This document shows positions 17,233 through 25,228 of a DNA stretch of 64,000 nt, in pieces. Each line of letters opens with the position of its first letter. Positions within the stretch are counted from its first letter, which is position 1. Location of the stretch: positions 1-64,000 of the forward strand of contig JAJOLK010000004.1 in NCBI GenBank assembly GCA_021173225.1. The letters run 5' to 3'. The stretch is from Phycisphaerales bacterium PN19_bin_20. GTDB taxonomy: Bacteria > Planctomycetota > Phycisphaerae > Phycisphaerales > UBA1924. The notes under the pieces are model-generated. The model did not search any database. It saw only the letters and a list, made by a program, of their open reading frames with translations, and had not been told where the DNA came from. Made by a program: the position numbers and the translations under genes.

Positions 17233-18735
17233 ATGCGGCGGGTTTATCTGGACAACGCGGCGACGAGCTTTCCGAAACCACCGGCGGTGCTGGCGGCGAT
17301 GACGCGGTACGCGCTGGAGGTAGGTGCCCCGGCGCGGGGCATGTATGCCGAGGCGCGCGAGGCGGGTGGCATCGTTGACGATGCGCGGCGTGCGGTCGCG
17401 GAGATTACCGGGGCGGGGCTTTGGGCTGACGGCACCGCGCGGCACGTGGTCTTTACACTGAACACGTCTGACGCGCTGAACATGGCGATCCGCGGGGTGG
17501 TGGGGTTTGCCGCGGGGCTGGTGGTGCAGGGTGCCGGGCGGGCGCGGCGCGTGGTTCATGTGGTGACGACGGCGGCGGACCACAACAGCGTGCTGCGGCC
17601 GATGAGCACGCTGGCGGCGCGATCTATCGCGGCAATTGAGGTGGGTGGCGAAATAGTTGGCGAGGTGGGCGGCGTGCGTGTTGAGGTCTCACGCGTCGGG
17701 ATCGATGCGCGGACCGGGCTGGTGGACGTTGATGAGCTTTCGCGCGTGCTGCGTGCAGAGACGGCGTTGGTGGCGGTCAACCACGCCAGCAACGTGACGG
17801 GCGTGGTGCAGGACGTGGGCGCCATTGCGCGAGTTGTGCGGGCCGGGTGCGATGGTTTGTACTTGGTGGATGCGGCGCAATCGCTGGGCCACGTGCCCTT
17901 TGACATGCGCGCGATGGACGCGGATTTAGTGGCGTTCCCTGGGCACAAGGGGCTGCTGGGGCCGACGGGCACGGGTGGGCTGGTGATCAGGCCGGGCGTT
18001 GAGCGGCGGATGGTGACGGTGCGCGAGGGTGGGACTGGGTGGCTCAGCGAGCTTGAGGCGATGCCCGAGCAGTTGCCCGAGCGGTTCGAGCCGGGGAGCC
18101 ACAACACGATCGGGATCGCGGGCCTTGGCGCGGGCGTGCGATGGCTGCTGGCGCGCGGGGCTTTGAACGTCATGCAGCACGAGGCGCGGCTGACGTCGCG
18201 TTTGCTGGCAGGGCTGGCCGGGGTGCCGGGGCTGCGGGTGTTGGGGCCGGGGGTGCTGGGGCCGGTAGTGCTGGCGCGAGAGCTGAGCGAGTCGTCAGTT
18301 GGTGGTGAGAGCAAGGCGCGTGCTGGGGCGCATGGTGGGGGGCGGCTCGAAGCGCAGGCACGGGCGCAGCGTGAAGCGCAGGTGGGTCTAGGGAAGAATG
18401 GCGACGCGCAAAGTGGAGTGGGGCGGCGCGTAGGTGTGGTGAGCTTTGTGCACGCGGGCGTGACGCCGACGGCGATGAGCGCGGGGCTTGAAGCGCGGTT
18501 TGGGGTAATTAGCCGGAGCGGTTTGCACTGCGCGCCGCTGCTGCACGCGGCGCTGGGAACGGGTGTGTCGGGCGCGACGCGGTTGAGTGTCGGGCCGTTC
18601 AACACCGACGCGGACGTGGACGTAGCGGTACAGGGTGTGCGCGAGCTGTGCGGCGAAGCCGGGCGGGCGACGGCGAGAGTGGGGGGCGTAGAGGACGGGG
18701 CGCTGGCGCGCGAGCCGGGCGCGGTGACGCTGTGA
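17233..18735 (+). CDS. Aminotransferase class V, cysteine-desulfurase-like
   Basis: A PLP enzyme of 500 residues starting YLDNAATSFPKP. The PLP-binding VDAAQSLGH and the Schiff-base lysine segment FPGHKGLLGPTGTGG lie at about 220-250, and a cysteine occurs in SGLHCAPLLH near the C-terminus in the position of the sulfur-accepting cysteine. These features match the cysteine desulfurase family that is separate from IscS/SufS, so sulfur mobilisation is likely but unproven. A low-complexity insertion of about 45 residues (Gly/Ala/Gln/Arg, plus-strand 18295-18425) interrupts the small C-terminal domain. Start: ATG at 17233, 16 bases after gcvT. The stop overlaps the GTG of the next gene. Confidence 0.88.
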   Translation: MRRVYLDNAATSFPKPPAVLAAMTRYALEVGAPARGMYAEAREAGGIVDDARRAVAEITGAGLWADGTARHVVFTLNTSDALNMAIRGVVGFAAGLVVQGAGRARRVVHVVTTAADHNSVLRPMSTLAARSIAAIEVGGEIVGEVGGVRVEVSRVGIDARTGLVDVDELSRVLRAETALVAVNHASNVTGVVQDVGAIARVVRAGCDGLYLVDAAQSLGHVPFDMRAMDADLVAFPGHKGLLGPTGTGGLVIRPGVERRMVTVREGGTGWLSELEAMPEQLPERFEPGSHNTIGIAGLGAGVRWLLARGALNVMQHEARLTSRLLAGLAGVPGLRVLGPGVLGPVVLARELSESSVGGESKARAGAHGGGRLEAQARAQREAQVGLGKNGDAQSGVGRRVGVVSFVHAGVTPTAMSAGLEARFGVISRSGLHCAPLLHAALGTGVSGATRLSVGPFNTDADVDVAVQGVRELCGEAGRATARVGGVEDGALAREPGAVTL

Positions 18736-19637
18736 GCGGCGAGCAGAACAAGGCTGGGGGGCCGGGCGGCGGTTGGGGCGCGCTGCCGGAGATGTCACCG
18801 ACGCTGAGGTTTACCGATCGTGTTGCTGAATATGTGGCGTGCCGACCGTCGTACGCGGCGGGGGCGGTTGCGCTGGTGGTGTCGAGCCTGCCGGTGTCGT
18901 GCGGGGTGATCGCTGATGTGGGGGCGGGGACGGGGATCTTCGCGCGGCAGTTGGCTGATGAGTTGCTAAAGCGCGGCGGCGGCGGTGGCGGGGGCAGCGA
19001 TGGAGGCGCGTCTGTCGGCGGGGCCAGGGGTGCTGCGCGCGGCGGCGGCGGTGGTGTGGCTCGCGGCCGTGTGATTGCGGTCGAGCCCAACAGCGCGATG
19101 CGTGCAGAGATTGTGCCGCATGGTTTGATCGACGCGCGTGACGGGACGGCGGAGGCGACGCGGCTGGCGGCGCGGAGCGTGGGCGCGGTCGTGGCGGCGC
19201 AGGCGTTTCACTGGTTCAGGCCGTCGGAAGCGATAGCGGAGTTTGCGCGCGTGCTGGTGCCCGGCGGGCGTGCGTGGCTGGTGTGGAACGACCTTGACGA
19301 GAGCGACGCGCTGGCGGCGGATTATCGCCGCGCGATGCTGGAGGCCAGCGAGGATCACCCGGCGGCGAACGGGTTTGCGCGGAATAAGCACTACGAGCAT
19401 CTGCGTGATAGCGCGCTGTTCAGCGGGCTTGAGCAGCGTGAGTTTGCGAACCAGCAGCGGTTTGATGCCGAGGGGTTGCTGGGGCGGGCGCGGAGTGCGT
19501 CGTACTGCCCAAAGGGCGGCCCGCGCTGGGCGCGGCTTGAGCGTGAGCTTCGTGAACTGGCGTCGCGGCACGCCGAGGGCGACGGGCACGTGACGCTGCG
19601 GCTGGTTACGCGTGTGTACGGCGCGCAGCTAGCGTGA
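18732..19637 (+). CDS. Class I SAM-dependent methyltransferase
   Basis: 301 residues. Motif I is IADVGAGTGIFARQLADEL, the post-I acidic segment is VIAVEPNSAMRAE, and motif II/III regions follow as VVAAQAFHWF and LVPGGRAWLVWND. The AFHWF segment is typical of the methyltransferase type 11 group acting on small molecules; the acceptor is unknown. The GTG start at 18732 overlaps the upstream stop (GTGA), indicating translational coupling; an ATG at 18792 is the alternative. A Gly-rich insertion (about 80-105) separates motif I from the acidic segment. The 3' end overlaps the 3' end of proA on the other strand by nine bases. Confidence 0.85.
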   Translation: MSGEQNKAGGPGGGWGALPEMSPTLRFTDRVAEYVACRPSYAAGAVALVVSSLPVSCGVIADVGAGTGIFARQLADELLKRGGGGGGGSDGGASVGGARGAARGGGGGVARGRVIAVEPNSAMRAEIVPHGLIDARDGTAEATRLAARSVGAVVAAQAFHWFRPSEAIAEFARVLVPGGRAWLVWNDLDESDALAADYRRAMLEASEDHPAANGFARNKHYEHLRDSALFSGLEQREFANQQRFDAEGLLGRARSASYCPKGGPRWARLERELRELASRHAEGDGHVTLRLVTRVYGAQLA

Positions 19638-20990
19638 TTGGCCGGTGCCGATGGCGACGTAGCGCTGCGTGGTGAGCTCTTGCAGGCCCATGACGCCGTA
19701 GGCGTGCAGGCGTGTGGTGCTGATGCCGATCTCGGCGCCCAGGCCCAGGGCGTGTCCGTCGTTCATGCGTGTGCTGGCGTTGTGGAGTGTGCAGCTGGCC
19801 TGGACGCGCGTGAGGAACTCGTCTGCGGCAAGCCGGCTCTGCGTGATGATCGACTCGGTGTGTGACGACCCGTAGCGGTCGATGTGCGCGACGGCTTCGT
19901 CAAGCGAGGCGACGAGCTTGACGGCGATGGTGAGGTCAAGGAACTCACGCCCGAAGTCATCGGGGCTTGCGAGTACGAGGTGCGCGGGTGAGGTGTCGAG
20001 TCGAGCGTCGAGTCGGGCGGCGAGCGCGAGGCGGAGCGTCTGCGGGCACGCGCGGGTCTGCACGCCGGCGGCGGCCAGCGCGCTCAGCAGCGCGGGGATG
20101 AAGCGCTCGGCGACGGCCTGGTGCACCAGCACGCACTCGAGGGCGTTGCATGTTGCGGGGGCTGTGGTCTTGCCGGAAACGCACAGGCGCAGGGCCATAT
20201 CAAGGTCCGCGTCGGTGTCGATGTACGCGTGGCAGACGCCCTTGTAGTGCTGGATGGTCGGGATGGTGCTGTGCTGGGCGACCCAGCGGATGAGGTCTTC
20301 ACCGCCGCGGGGGATGACCAGGTCAATATGTTCGCGCTGCTTGAGCAGTTCGAGGAGGGCGGCGCGGTCGGTGGTCGTGATGGCGGTGAGTGCGGCGGCG
20401 GGCAGGCCGTGGTCGGCGAGCGCGCGGTGGGCGAGGCTTGCGAGCAGGCGGTTTGAGCGTGCGGCTTCTTTGCCGCCCTTGAGGATCGCGGCGTTGCCGG
20501 CCTTGAAGCAGAGTGCGAAGGCGTCGATGGTGACGCCGGGCCTGGCCTCGTAAATCATGGCGATGACGCCCAGCGGGCAGCGGATCTTTTTGACATCAAT
20601 CCCGCTGGGCCCGCGCCACTGCGCGGTGGTTTGGCCCACTGGGTCTGGCAGCGCGGCGACGGCGCGGAGCTGCTCGGCGAGTTGGTCAACGGCGCCGTCA
20701 GTAAGTGCGAGGCGCTGGAGTTTGGCTGGCGCGAGGCCCTCGGCGCGGGCCTGGTCGCAGTCGGCGGCGTTCGCGATGAGGATCGCGGGCTTGGACTGCT
20801 GCAGGAGCGCGGCGAGCGCGAGAAGCACGGCGTCTTTGACAGTGGTTGGGACTGTGGCGAGCACGCGCGATGCCGCGCGAGCGGCGCGGGCCATGGGCTC
20901 GATGTCGGCGGTGGTCAGCTCGGGCTGTGCGCTCGAACCTGTGAGAGTGTTTGGGTGTGTAGGTTGTAGCGGGATTGACGGGGGGGTCAT
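19629..20990 (-). CDS. proA: Glutamate-5-semialdehyde dehydrogenase (gamma-glutamyl phosphate reductase)
   Basis: NADPH-dependent reduction of gamma-glutamyl phosphate in proline synthesis. 453 residues. Recognisable segments are YEARPGVTIDAFALCFKAGN, the cofactor region ILKGGKEAARSN, DLVIPRGGEDLI and the catalytic-cysteine region SGKTTAPATCNALECVL, followed by DEFLTRVQASCTLHNAST. The length is slightly above the usual 415-420 because of about 30 extra N-terminal residues. The start overlaps the stop of proB (ATGA), so the two enzymes are translationally coupled, as fits the channelled labile intermediate. Confidence 0.95.
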   Translation of the reverse strand: MTPPSIPLQPTHPNTLTGSSAQPELTTADIEPMARAARAASRVLATVPTTVKDAVLLALAALLQQSKPAILIANAADCDQARAEGLAPAKLQRLALTDGAVDQLAEQLRAVAALPDPVGQTTAQWRGPSGIDVKKIRCPLGVIAMIYEARPGVTIDAFALCFKAGNAAILKGGKEAARSNRLLASLAHRALADHGLPAAALTAITTTDRAALLELLKQREHIDLVIPRGGEDLIRWVAQHSTIPTIQHYKGVCHAYIDTDADLDMALRLCVSGKTTAPATCNALECVLVHQAVAERFIPALLSALAAAGVQTRACPQTLRLALAARLDARLDTSPAHLVLASPDDFGREFLDLTIAVKLVASLDEAVAHIDRYGSSHTESIITQSRLAADEFLTRVQASCTLHNASTRMNDGHALGLGAEIGISTTRLHAYGVMGLQELTTQRYVAIGTGQSR

Positions 20991-22279
20991 GGGCGCTGCT
21001 CGGGTACTTCGGGGATGATGACGACCATGTCGCTGCGGTGCACGACCTCGTCGGCGTAGCAGAAGCCGAGGGTAATGGTGATCTGCGAAGCTTTTTTGCC
21101 CATGATGCGCCGGGCGTCGTCGGCGTCGTAGGCGGACAGGCCGCGGGCGATCGTAATGCCGTCGGGCCCGGCGATATCGACGGTTTGGTCGCGGGTGAAC
21201 GAGCCGTGGACGGCGGTGATCCCGCCGGGCAGGAGGCTGGCGTTGCGGGTGGTGATGGCGCGTGCGGCGCCTGCGTCAACGGTGATGGTGCCGGCGCTGC
21301 GTGCCGCGCCGGCGAGCCAGCGCTGGCGAGCGCGCGTGCGTGCGGCGCGGGCGGGGGTAAAGAGCGTGCCCAGTGGCTCACCGGCGAGTACGCGCGTGAT
21401 GACGCGGTCGTCAGCGCCGCCGGCGACGATGGTGGTGATGCCAAAGCGTGCGCACAGGGTCGCGGCGGCGAGCTTGGTGGTGAACCCGCCGGTGCCGACG
21501 GCGCTTGTGCCGGTGGCGATGTGCGAGCGTGCGGCGGCGAGCGCGTCTGGGCTGACGGTGGCGAGGATGCGTTGCGGGTCGTTGTGCTCGTAGAGCCCGC
21601 GGGCGGTGGAGAGAATGAGCAGCGCGTCGGCGTCGATGGCGCTGGCGGTCAGGGCCGAGAGATGGTCGTTGTCGCCGAGCTTGATCTCGGCGAAGCTGGT
21701 CGTGTCGTTCTCGTTGACAATCGGGACGGCTCGGCGCGCGAGAAGCTCTGCAAGTGTGCGGCGCGTGTTGAGCGCGCGGTCGCGGCGCGAGAGGTCATCG
21801 GCGGTGTAGAGCGCCTGCGCGGCGGTGATGCCGTGGCCCGCGAGCGCGGCGGTCCATGCGGCCATCAGCAGCGGCTGGCCGACGGCGGCGGCGGCCTGTT
21901 TGTGGCTGATGGACTTGGGCGGCTTTGCGAAGCCGAGCTTGGCGTAGCCGCTGGCGATTGCGCCGGAGGAAACTACTACCACGTCAAGCCCGCGCGCGTG
22001 GAGCTGCGCGAGTTGGCTGGCGAGTGCCGCGACGCGCGGCTGCAGCAGCGTGCCGGTGGGCGCGAGCACGCCGCTACCGATTTTGACGACCAGGCGGCGG
22101 ATCGGCGGAAGTTCACGAAGAGGCAGCTCGCGCAATGGAATCTCGCGCGGTGGTATGTCACGCGGAGGAATCTCTCGCGATGAGATTGGCACAAGTGGCG
22201 GCGCGGTCCTGTTCGTGGTGCGGGCGGGGCTGTTGTTCGCGGTCCGCGCGGGTTGTCGCTTGGGTTGCGGCACGGGCAA
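20987..22279 (-). CDS. proB: Glutamate 5-kinase with C-terminal PUA domain
   Basis: Phosphorylates glutamate in the committed step of proline synthesis. 430 residues. The kinase fold has LVVKIGSGVL at about 63, VVVVSSGAIASGYAKLG, VPIVNENDTTSF and the GTGGFTTKLAAA loop, where the usual residue after GG is Met. The PUA domain is at about 345-430. The first 60 residues are not part of the family: they contain five tandem pentapeptides of the type RE(I/L)P(P/L), encoded by 15-bp repeats. A later start is not available close to the fold, because no ATG or GTG lies between the repeat and LVVKIGSG. Feedback inhibition by proline is usual for this enzyme. Confidence 0.94.
   Translation of the reverse strand: MPVPQPKRQPARTANNSPARTTNRTAPPLVPISSREIPPRDIPPREIPLRELPLRELPPIRRLVVKIGSGVLAPTGTLLQPRVAALASQLAQLHARGLDVVVVSSGAIASGYAKLGFAKPPKSISHKQAAAAVGQPLLMAAWTAALAGHGITAAQALYTADDLSRRDRALNTRRTLAELLARRAVPIVNENDTTSFAEIKLGDNDHLSALTASAIDADALLILSTARGLYEHNDPQRILATVSPDALAAARSHIATGTSAVGTGGFTTKLAAATLCARFGITTIVAGGADDRVITRVLAGEPLGTLFTPARAARTRARQRWLAGAARSAGTITVDAGAARAITTRNASLLPGGITAVHGSFTRDQTVDIAGPDGITIARGLSAYDADDARRIMGKKASQITITLGFCYADEVVHRSDMVVIIPEVPEQRP
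22107..22181 (+). repeat. Five 15-bp tandem units in the 5' part of proB
   Basis: Units at 22107, 22122, 22137, 22152 and 22167 share the pattern GGNANNTCNCGNNNN and encode the RE(I/L)PP-like pentapeptides of the ProB N-terminal extension. Confidence 0.9.
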
Positions 22280-22401
22280 AGGTAGCGAGGGGTTGGGCCG
22301 CAGTGTGCGGGCGGGCGCGAGCGGGCGCGGGTGAGCCGCCGGGCGGGCGCAGGCGGGTGCGTGAGAGCCGCCGGGCGGGGTCGTGCCGTACGCTCGGGCT
22401 C

Positions 22402-23799
22402 ATGGGCACGGACCTGGGACAGACATTGGGCGCGGCTGAGGCGACGGGCGCGGGCCCGCGGGTGTCGAGCGGGCTCTCCGGCGAGCGGCACTCGCAGGCG
22501 GCGGCCGAGGAAGCGTGCGGGATGGCGCGGGCGGGGCTGTCGCGTGGCGGCGTCGCGGCGCGGGCTGATGTGGTGCTGGTGTTTGTCAGCAAGCATCACG
22601 CCAACGAGCTTGAGGCGGTCGAGCGGGTTATCTCGCGTGAGCTGGCGCCGCGGCATGTGGTGGGTACATGGGCCGAGGGCGTGGTGGGTGGCGCGCTGGA
22701 GGTTGAGTCATCGCCGGCTGTCTCGTTGCTGGCGTGCGATCTGCCCGGCGTGCAGTTGAGGGTCTTTGACCAGGGGAGCATTGAACGCGTGGCAAGTTCG
22801 GACGCGACCGCGATGGCTGACGCGCTGGCGCAGGCCGCGGGGCTTGATGTGCGGCACCGTTGCAGCGTGCTGATGGCTGATCCGTTCAGCACGCCGGTAG
22901 ACAAGTTGATGGCGGGGTTGACCATCGGTGCGGCGCGAGCGCGCGCGGGGGTTGGGGCAGGCCTTGTCGGGCACGCGGGCCTTGCTGCGGCCGGCGCGGG
23001 GCCGGTGATTGTCGGTGGGCTTTGCTCGGGGCTGACGCGACCCGGCGAGGCGCGGCTGCTGCTTGACGGGCGCGTGCAGGCTGGCGGCTTTGTTGGGCTG
23101 TCAATGAGCGGGGCGATTGAAGCGCAGGCCGTGGTCTCGCAGGGGTGCAAGCCCTTGGGCCCGGTGCTGGTGGTCACCGGCGCTTCGGGCCCGGTGGTCA
23201 AGACCCTTGGCGGTCGGCCTGCGTTGGGTGTTCTGCGCGGGTTGATTGAAGAGCTTGACGAGGTGCGACGGCGCGAGCTTGGGCGCGGGCTGATGCTGGG
23301 GCTGGCGGTCAGCGAGTTCCGCGACCGGTTTGGGCGTGACGACTTTCTACTCCGCGGGATCTTGAGCGTCAACGAGTCGGAGGGCTCGATCATGGTGGCT
23401 GACCACGTGCGCGTGGGGATCACGGTGCGGTTCCACGTGCGTGATGCGCAGGCGGCGAGCGATGATTTGCAGATGCTGATGGCCGCGCAGGCGTTGCACG
23501 CGCCCCCGCTGGGCGGACTGCTGTTTACGTGCAACGGGCGCGGGACGAGGATGTTTAGCGGGCCGCACCACGACCCGGGCTGCGTACAGCGCGCCTTTGG
23601 TGAGCCGGTGCCTGGAGAGCACGCCGCCAAGAGCGGGAGTGCGATGGGTGGCGCGGGCGGCGCGGGTTATGGGGGCTCCGGGCTCGTGCCCTTAGCAGGA
23701 ATGTTCGCAGCTGGCGAGATCGGCCCGGTGGGTGGCGAAGTGCGTCTACACGGGCAGACGGCGTCCGCAGTGTTCTTTAGGCGAGCCACAGCATTGTGA
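22402..23799 (+). CDS. FIST N- and C-domain sensory protein
   Basis: 465 residues from the ATG at 22402. The N-terminal FIST domain spans about 20-230, with LVFVSKHHANELEAVERVI and VVGTWAEGVVGG. The C-terminal FIST_C region ends in LGGLLFTCNGRG, a short insertion and VPLAGMFAAGEIGPVGGEV, the hallmark of the family. FIST proteins are predicted ligand-binding sensory modules, often fused to or encoded near signalling enzymes; this one has no fused output domain. It is divergent from proB with about 120 bases between starts. A Gly/Ala/Ser-rich insertion (about residues 405-430) lies between the GRG and PLAG motifs. The ligand is unknown. Confidence 0.85.
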   Translation: MGTDLGQTLGAAEATGAGPRVSSGLSGERHSQAAAEEACGMARAGLSRGGVAARADVVLVFVSKHHANELEAVERVISRELAPRHVVGTWAEGVVGGALEVESSPAVSLLACDLPGVQLRVFDQGSIERVASSDATAMADALAQAAGLDVRHRCSVLMADPFSTPVDKLMAGLTIGAARARAGVGAGLVGHAGLAAAGAGPVIVGGLCSGLTRPGEARLLLDGRVQAGGFVGLSMSGAIEAQAVVSQGCKPLGPVLVVTGASGPVVKTLGGRPALGVLRGLIEELDEVRRRELGRGLMLGLAVSEFRDRFGRDDFLLRGILSVNESEGSIMVADHVRVGITVRFHVRDAQAASDDLQMLMAAQALHAPPLGGLLFTCNGRGTRMFSGPHHDPGCVQRAFGEPVPGEHAAKSGSAMGGAGGAGYGGSGLVPLAGMFAAGEIGPVGGEVRLHGQTASAVFFRRATAL

Positions 23800-23870
23800 G
23801 GGGCCCTGTGAGCAGAGCCCTTAAGCGGTGCCGCGGACGGGACATGAGGTAGAGGCGTGAGCGGCGCGAC

Positions 23871-24131
23871 TTACTTGTTCTTGGCGGCGCTGTCTTCGAT
23901 GTTATCGCCGAGGTTCTTGACGTCCTTGCCGAAGCCCTCGGTGGTGCCGCAGGCGGGCAGGACCATCAGTGCGGGCACCAGCAGAGCCATCGTCAGCAGC
24001 GTGGCGGTGAGTTGCGCGGAGTAGACGCGGCGTTTGGCCTTCCGCGAGACGGTAGCGGTGGCGGGGGTGATGGCCGTGGCGGCGGTGATGGACGTGGCGG
24101 AGGTGGCGGACGCTCGGATGGTCATGATCAT
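23871..24131 (-). CDS. Entericidin A/B-like small lipoprotein
   Basis: 86 residues. A hydrophobic signal segment (TATLLTMALLVPALMVLPAC) ends in the lipobox LPAC at about residue 61, giving a mature lipoprotein of only 26 residues: CGTTEGFGKDVKNLGDNIED followed by a Lys-rich end. The GxGKDVxxxGDxIED pattern is that of entericidins, stress-induced membrane lipoproteins. The 40 residues before the signal helix are unusually long and Ala/Thr-rich with basic residues, so the functional start may be internal. Encoded 125 bases after the response regulator on the same strand, so it may belong to the same transcript or regulon. Confidence 0.75.
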   Translation of the reverse strand: MIMTIRASATSATSITAATAITPATATVSRKAKRRVYSAQLTATLLTMALLVPALMVLPACGTTEGFGKDVKNLGDNIEDSAAKNK

Positions 24132-24256
24132 GGTTCTTCGCTCTTGAGGGGACTTGGCGGCGACCAGGGCACGGCAAGGTCGATGCACGAGATAAGCATG
24201 GGCCGCCGGCGCACGCGGGCCATGAGGGAGCGGTGCTGGATTGTCGCCGCGGCCAA

Positions 24257-25228
24257 TCACGCCTCGGCGAAGCCCTCGCGGATCGCCAGACGCATGAGGT
24301 CAGATCGCGTCGTGATCTCCAGCTTGCGCATCATGCGCTCCTGGTGCCCGTCGATGGTCTTGACGCTTCGGCTGAGCTGGACGGCGATCTGCGAGCGCGA
24401 GAGGCCTTTGCCGATCAGGCGCAGCACCTCGGCCTCGCGTTTGCTCAATGAGCTGACCATCGTCTTTGGCGCGGCCGGTGCGTCACCGGTCCCAGCGTGC
24501 TGGCCCCCCCCGTTCTGACTTGCGCCCTGCACCGCCGGGCGGCACCGCTCGCTGACCTTCCGGCCAAGGGTCATAGAGCCTGGGCGCGACTGCACCACGG
24601 CGATGATCCCTTCGACGATCTCGCTGAGCTCCTCGCCCTTGGAGAAATACCCGCTGACGCCAGCGGCGTGCCCCGCGCTGATGTACGAGTCGCGGACGTG
24701 CGCGCTGAGCACGATGGTCCGCACGCGCGGGAACGCGCGGTGCAGACGGTCGGCGGTCTCGAACGCGTCGGGTCCGGGCATCTCGACGTCAAGCAGGACC
24801 ACGTCGGGCTCGAGGCGGCGGACCTCATCGACCAGCCGCGCTGCAGAGGGAAGACTCCCGACGATCGTCAGGCGCCCGGTGATCCCGAACTGCGCGCGAA
24901 GGCCCTCGATGAGCACGGCGTGGTCGTCAACGCACAGCACCTTGATTGCGTGCGGCGCGATCTGGCCCCGCGTGCTGGACGCAGGGGAGGCAAGCGACGG
25001 ACGTGCCGCACCGTTGGTCGAGGGGGCGTGGGCACGTGGCGCTGGCGCGAGAGCGGCCGGGCTCGCGGACATTTTGGTGGCCAGATTGGAGGCCAAATTG
25101 GTGGCCAAATTGGAGGCCAGGTTGGTGGCCTGGGGCTGGGCGCGAACTGCGGCCTGTTCCGGCGCTGTGGTCATGGCGTTGGTGGTGGAGGCGTGGGCGG
25201 CGGAACTTGATGGGTTGCTCGGCTTCAT
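24257..25228 (-). CDS. LuxR/NarL-type response regulator
   Basis: 323 residues. The receiver domain (about 92-210) begins IKVLCVDDHAVLIEGLRAQF with its acidic pair, has the phospho-acceptor Asp in VVLLDVEMPGP and the conserved Lys in GYFSKGEELSEI. An Ala/Gln/Gly linker leads to a LuxR HTH (about 260-323) with SSLSKREAEVLRLIGKGLSR and VKTIDGHQERMMRKL. It acts as a DNA-binding transcription factor activated by phosphorylation. About 90 residues at the N-terminus are low-complexity and contain NLASNLAT repeats. Its ATG overlaps the stop of the histidine kinase (ATGA), so the pair is a cognate two-component system. Confidence 0.93.
   Translation of the reverse strand: MKPSNPSSSAAHASTTNAMTTAPEQAAVRAQPQATNLASNLATNLASNLATKMSASPAALAPAPRAHAPSTNGAARPSLASPASSTRGQIAPHAIKVLCVDDHAVLIEGLRAQFGITGRLTIVGSLPSAARLVDEVRRLEPDVVLLDVEMPGPDAFETADRLHRAFPRVRTIVLSAHVRDSYISAGHAAGVSGYFSKGEELSEIVEGIIAVVQSRPGSMTLGRKVSERCRPAVQGASQNGGGQHAGTGDAPAAPKTMVSSLSKREAEVLRLIGKGLSRSQIAVQLSRSVKTIDGHQERMMRKLEITTRSDLMRLAIREGFAEA
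25074..25133 (+). repeat. 12-bp tandem repeat in the response regulator N-terminus
   Basis: Five units at 25074, 25086, 25098, 25110 and 25122 of the form TTGG(T/A)GGCCnnn alternate T and A at the fifth base, so the higher-order period is 24 bp. They encode the NLA(S/T) repeats. Confidence 0.93.
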
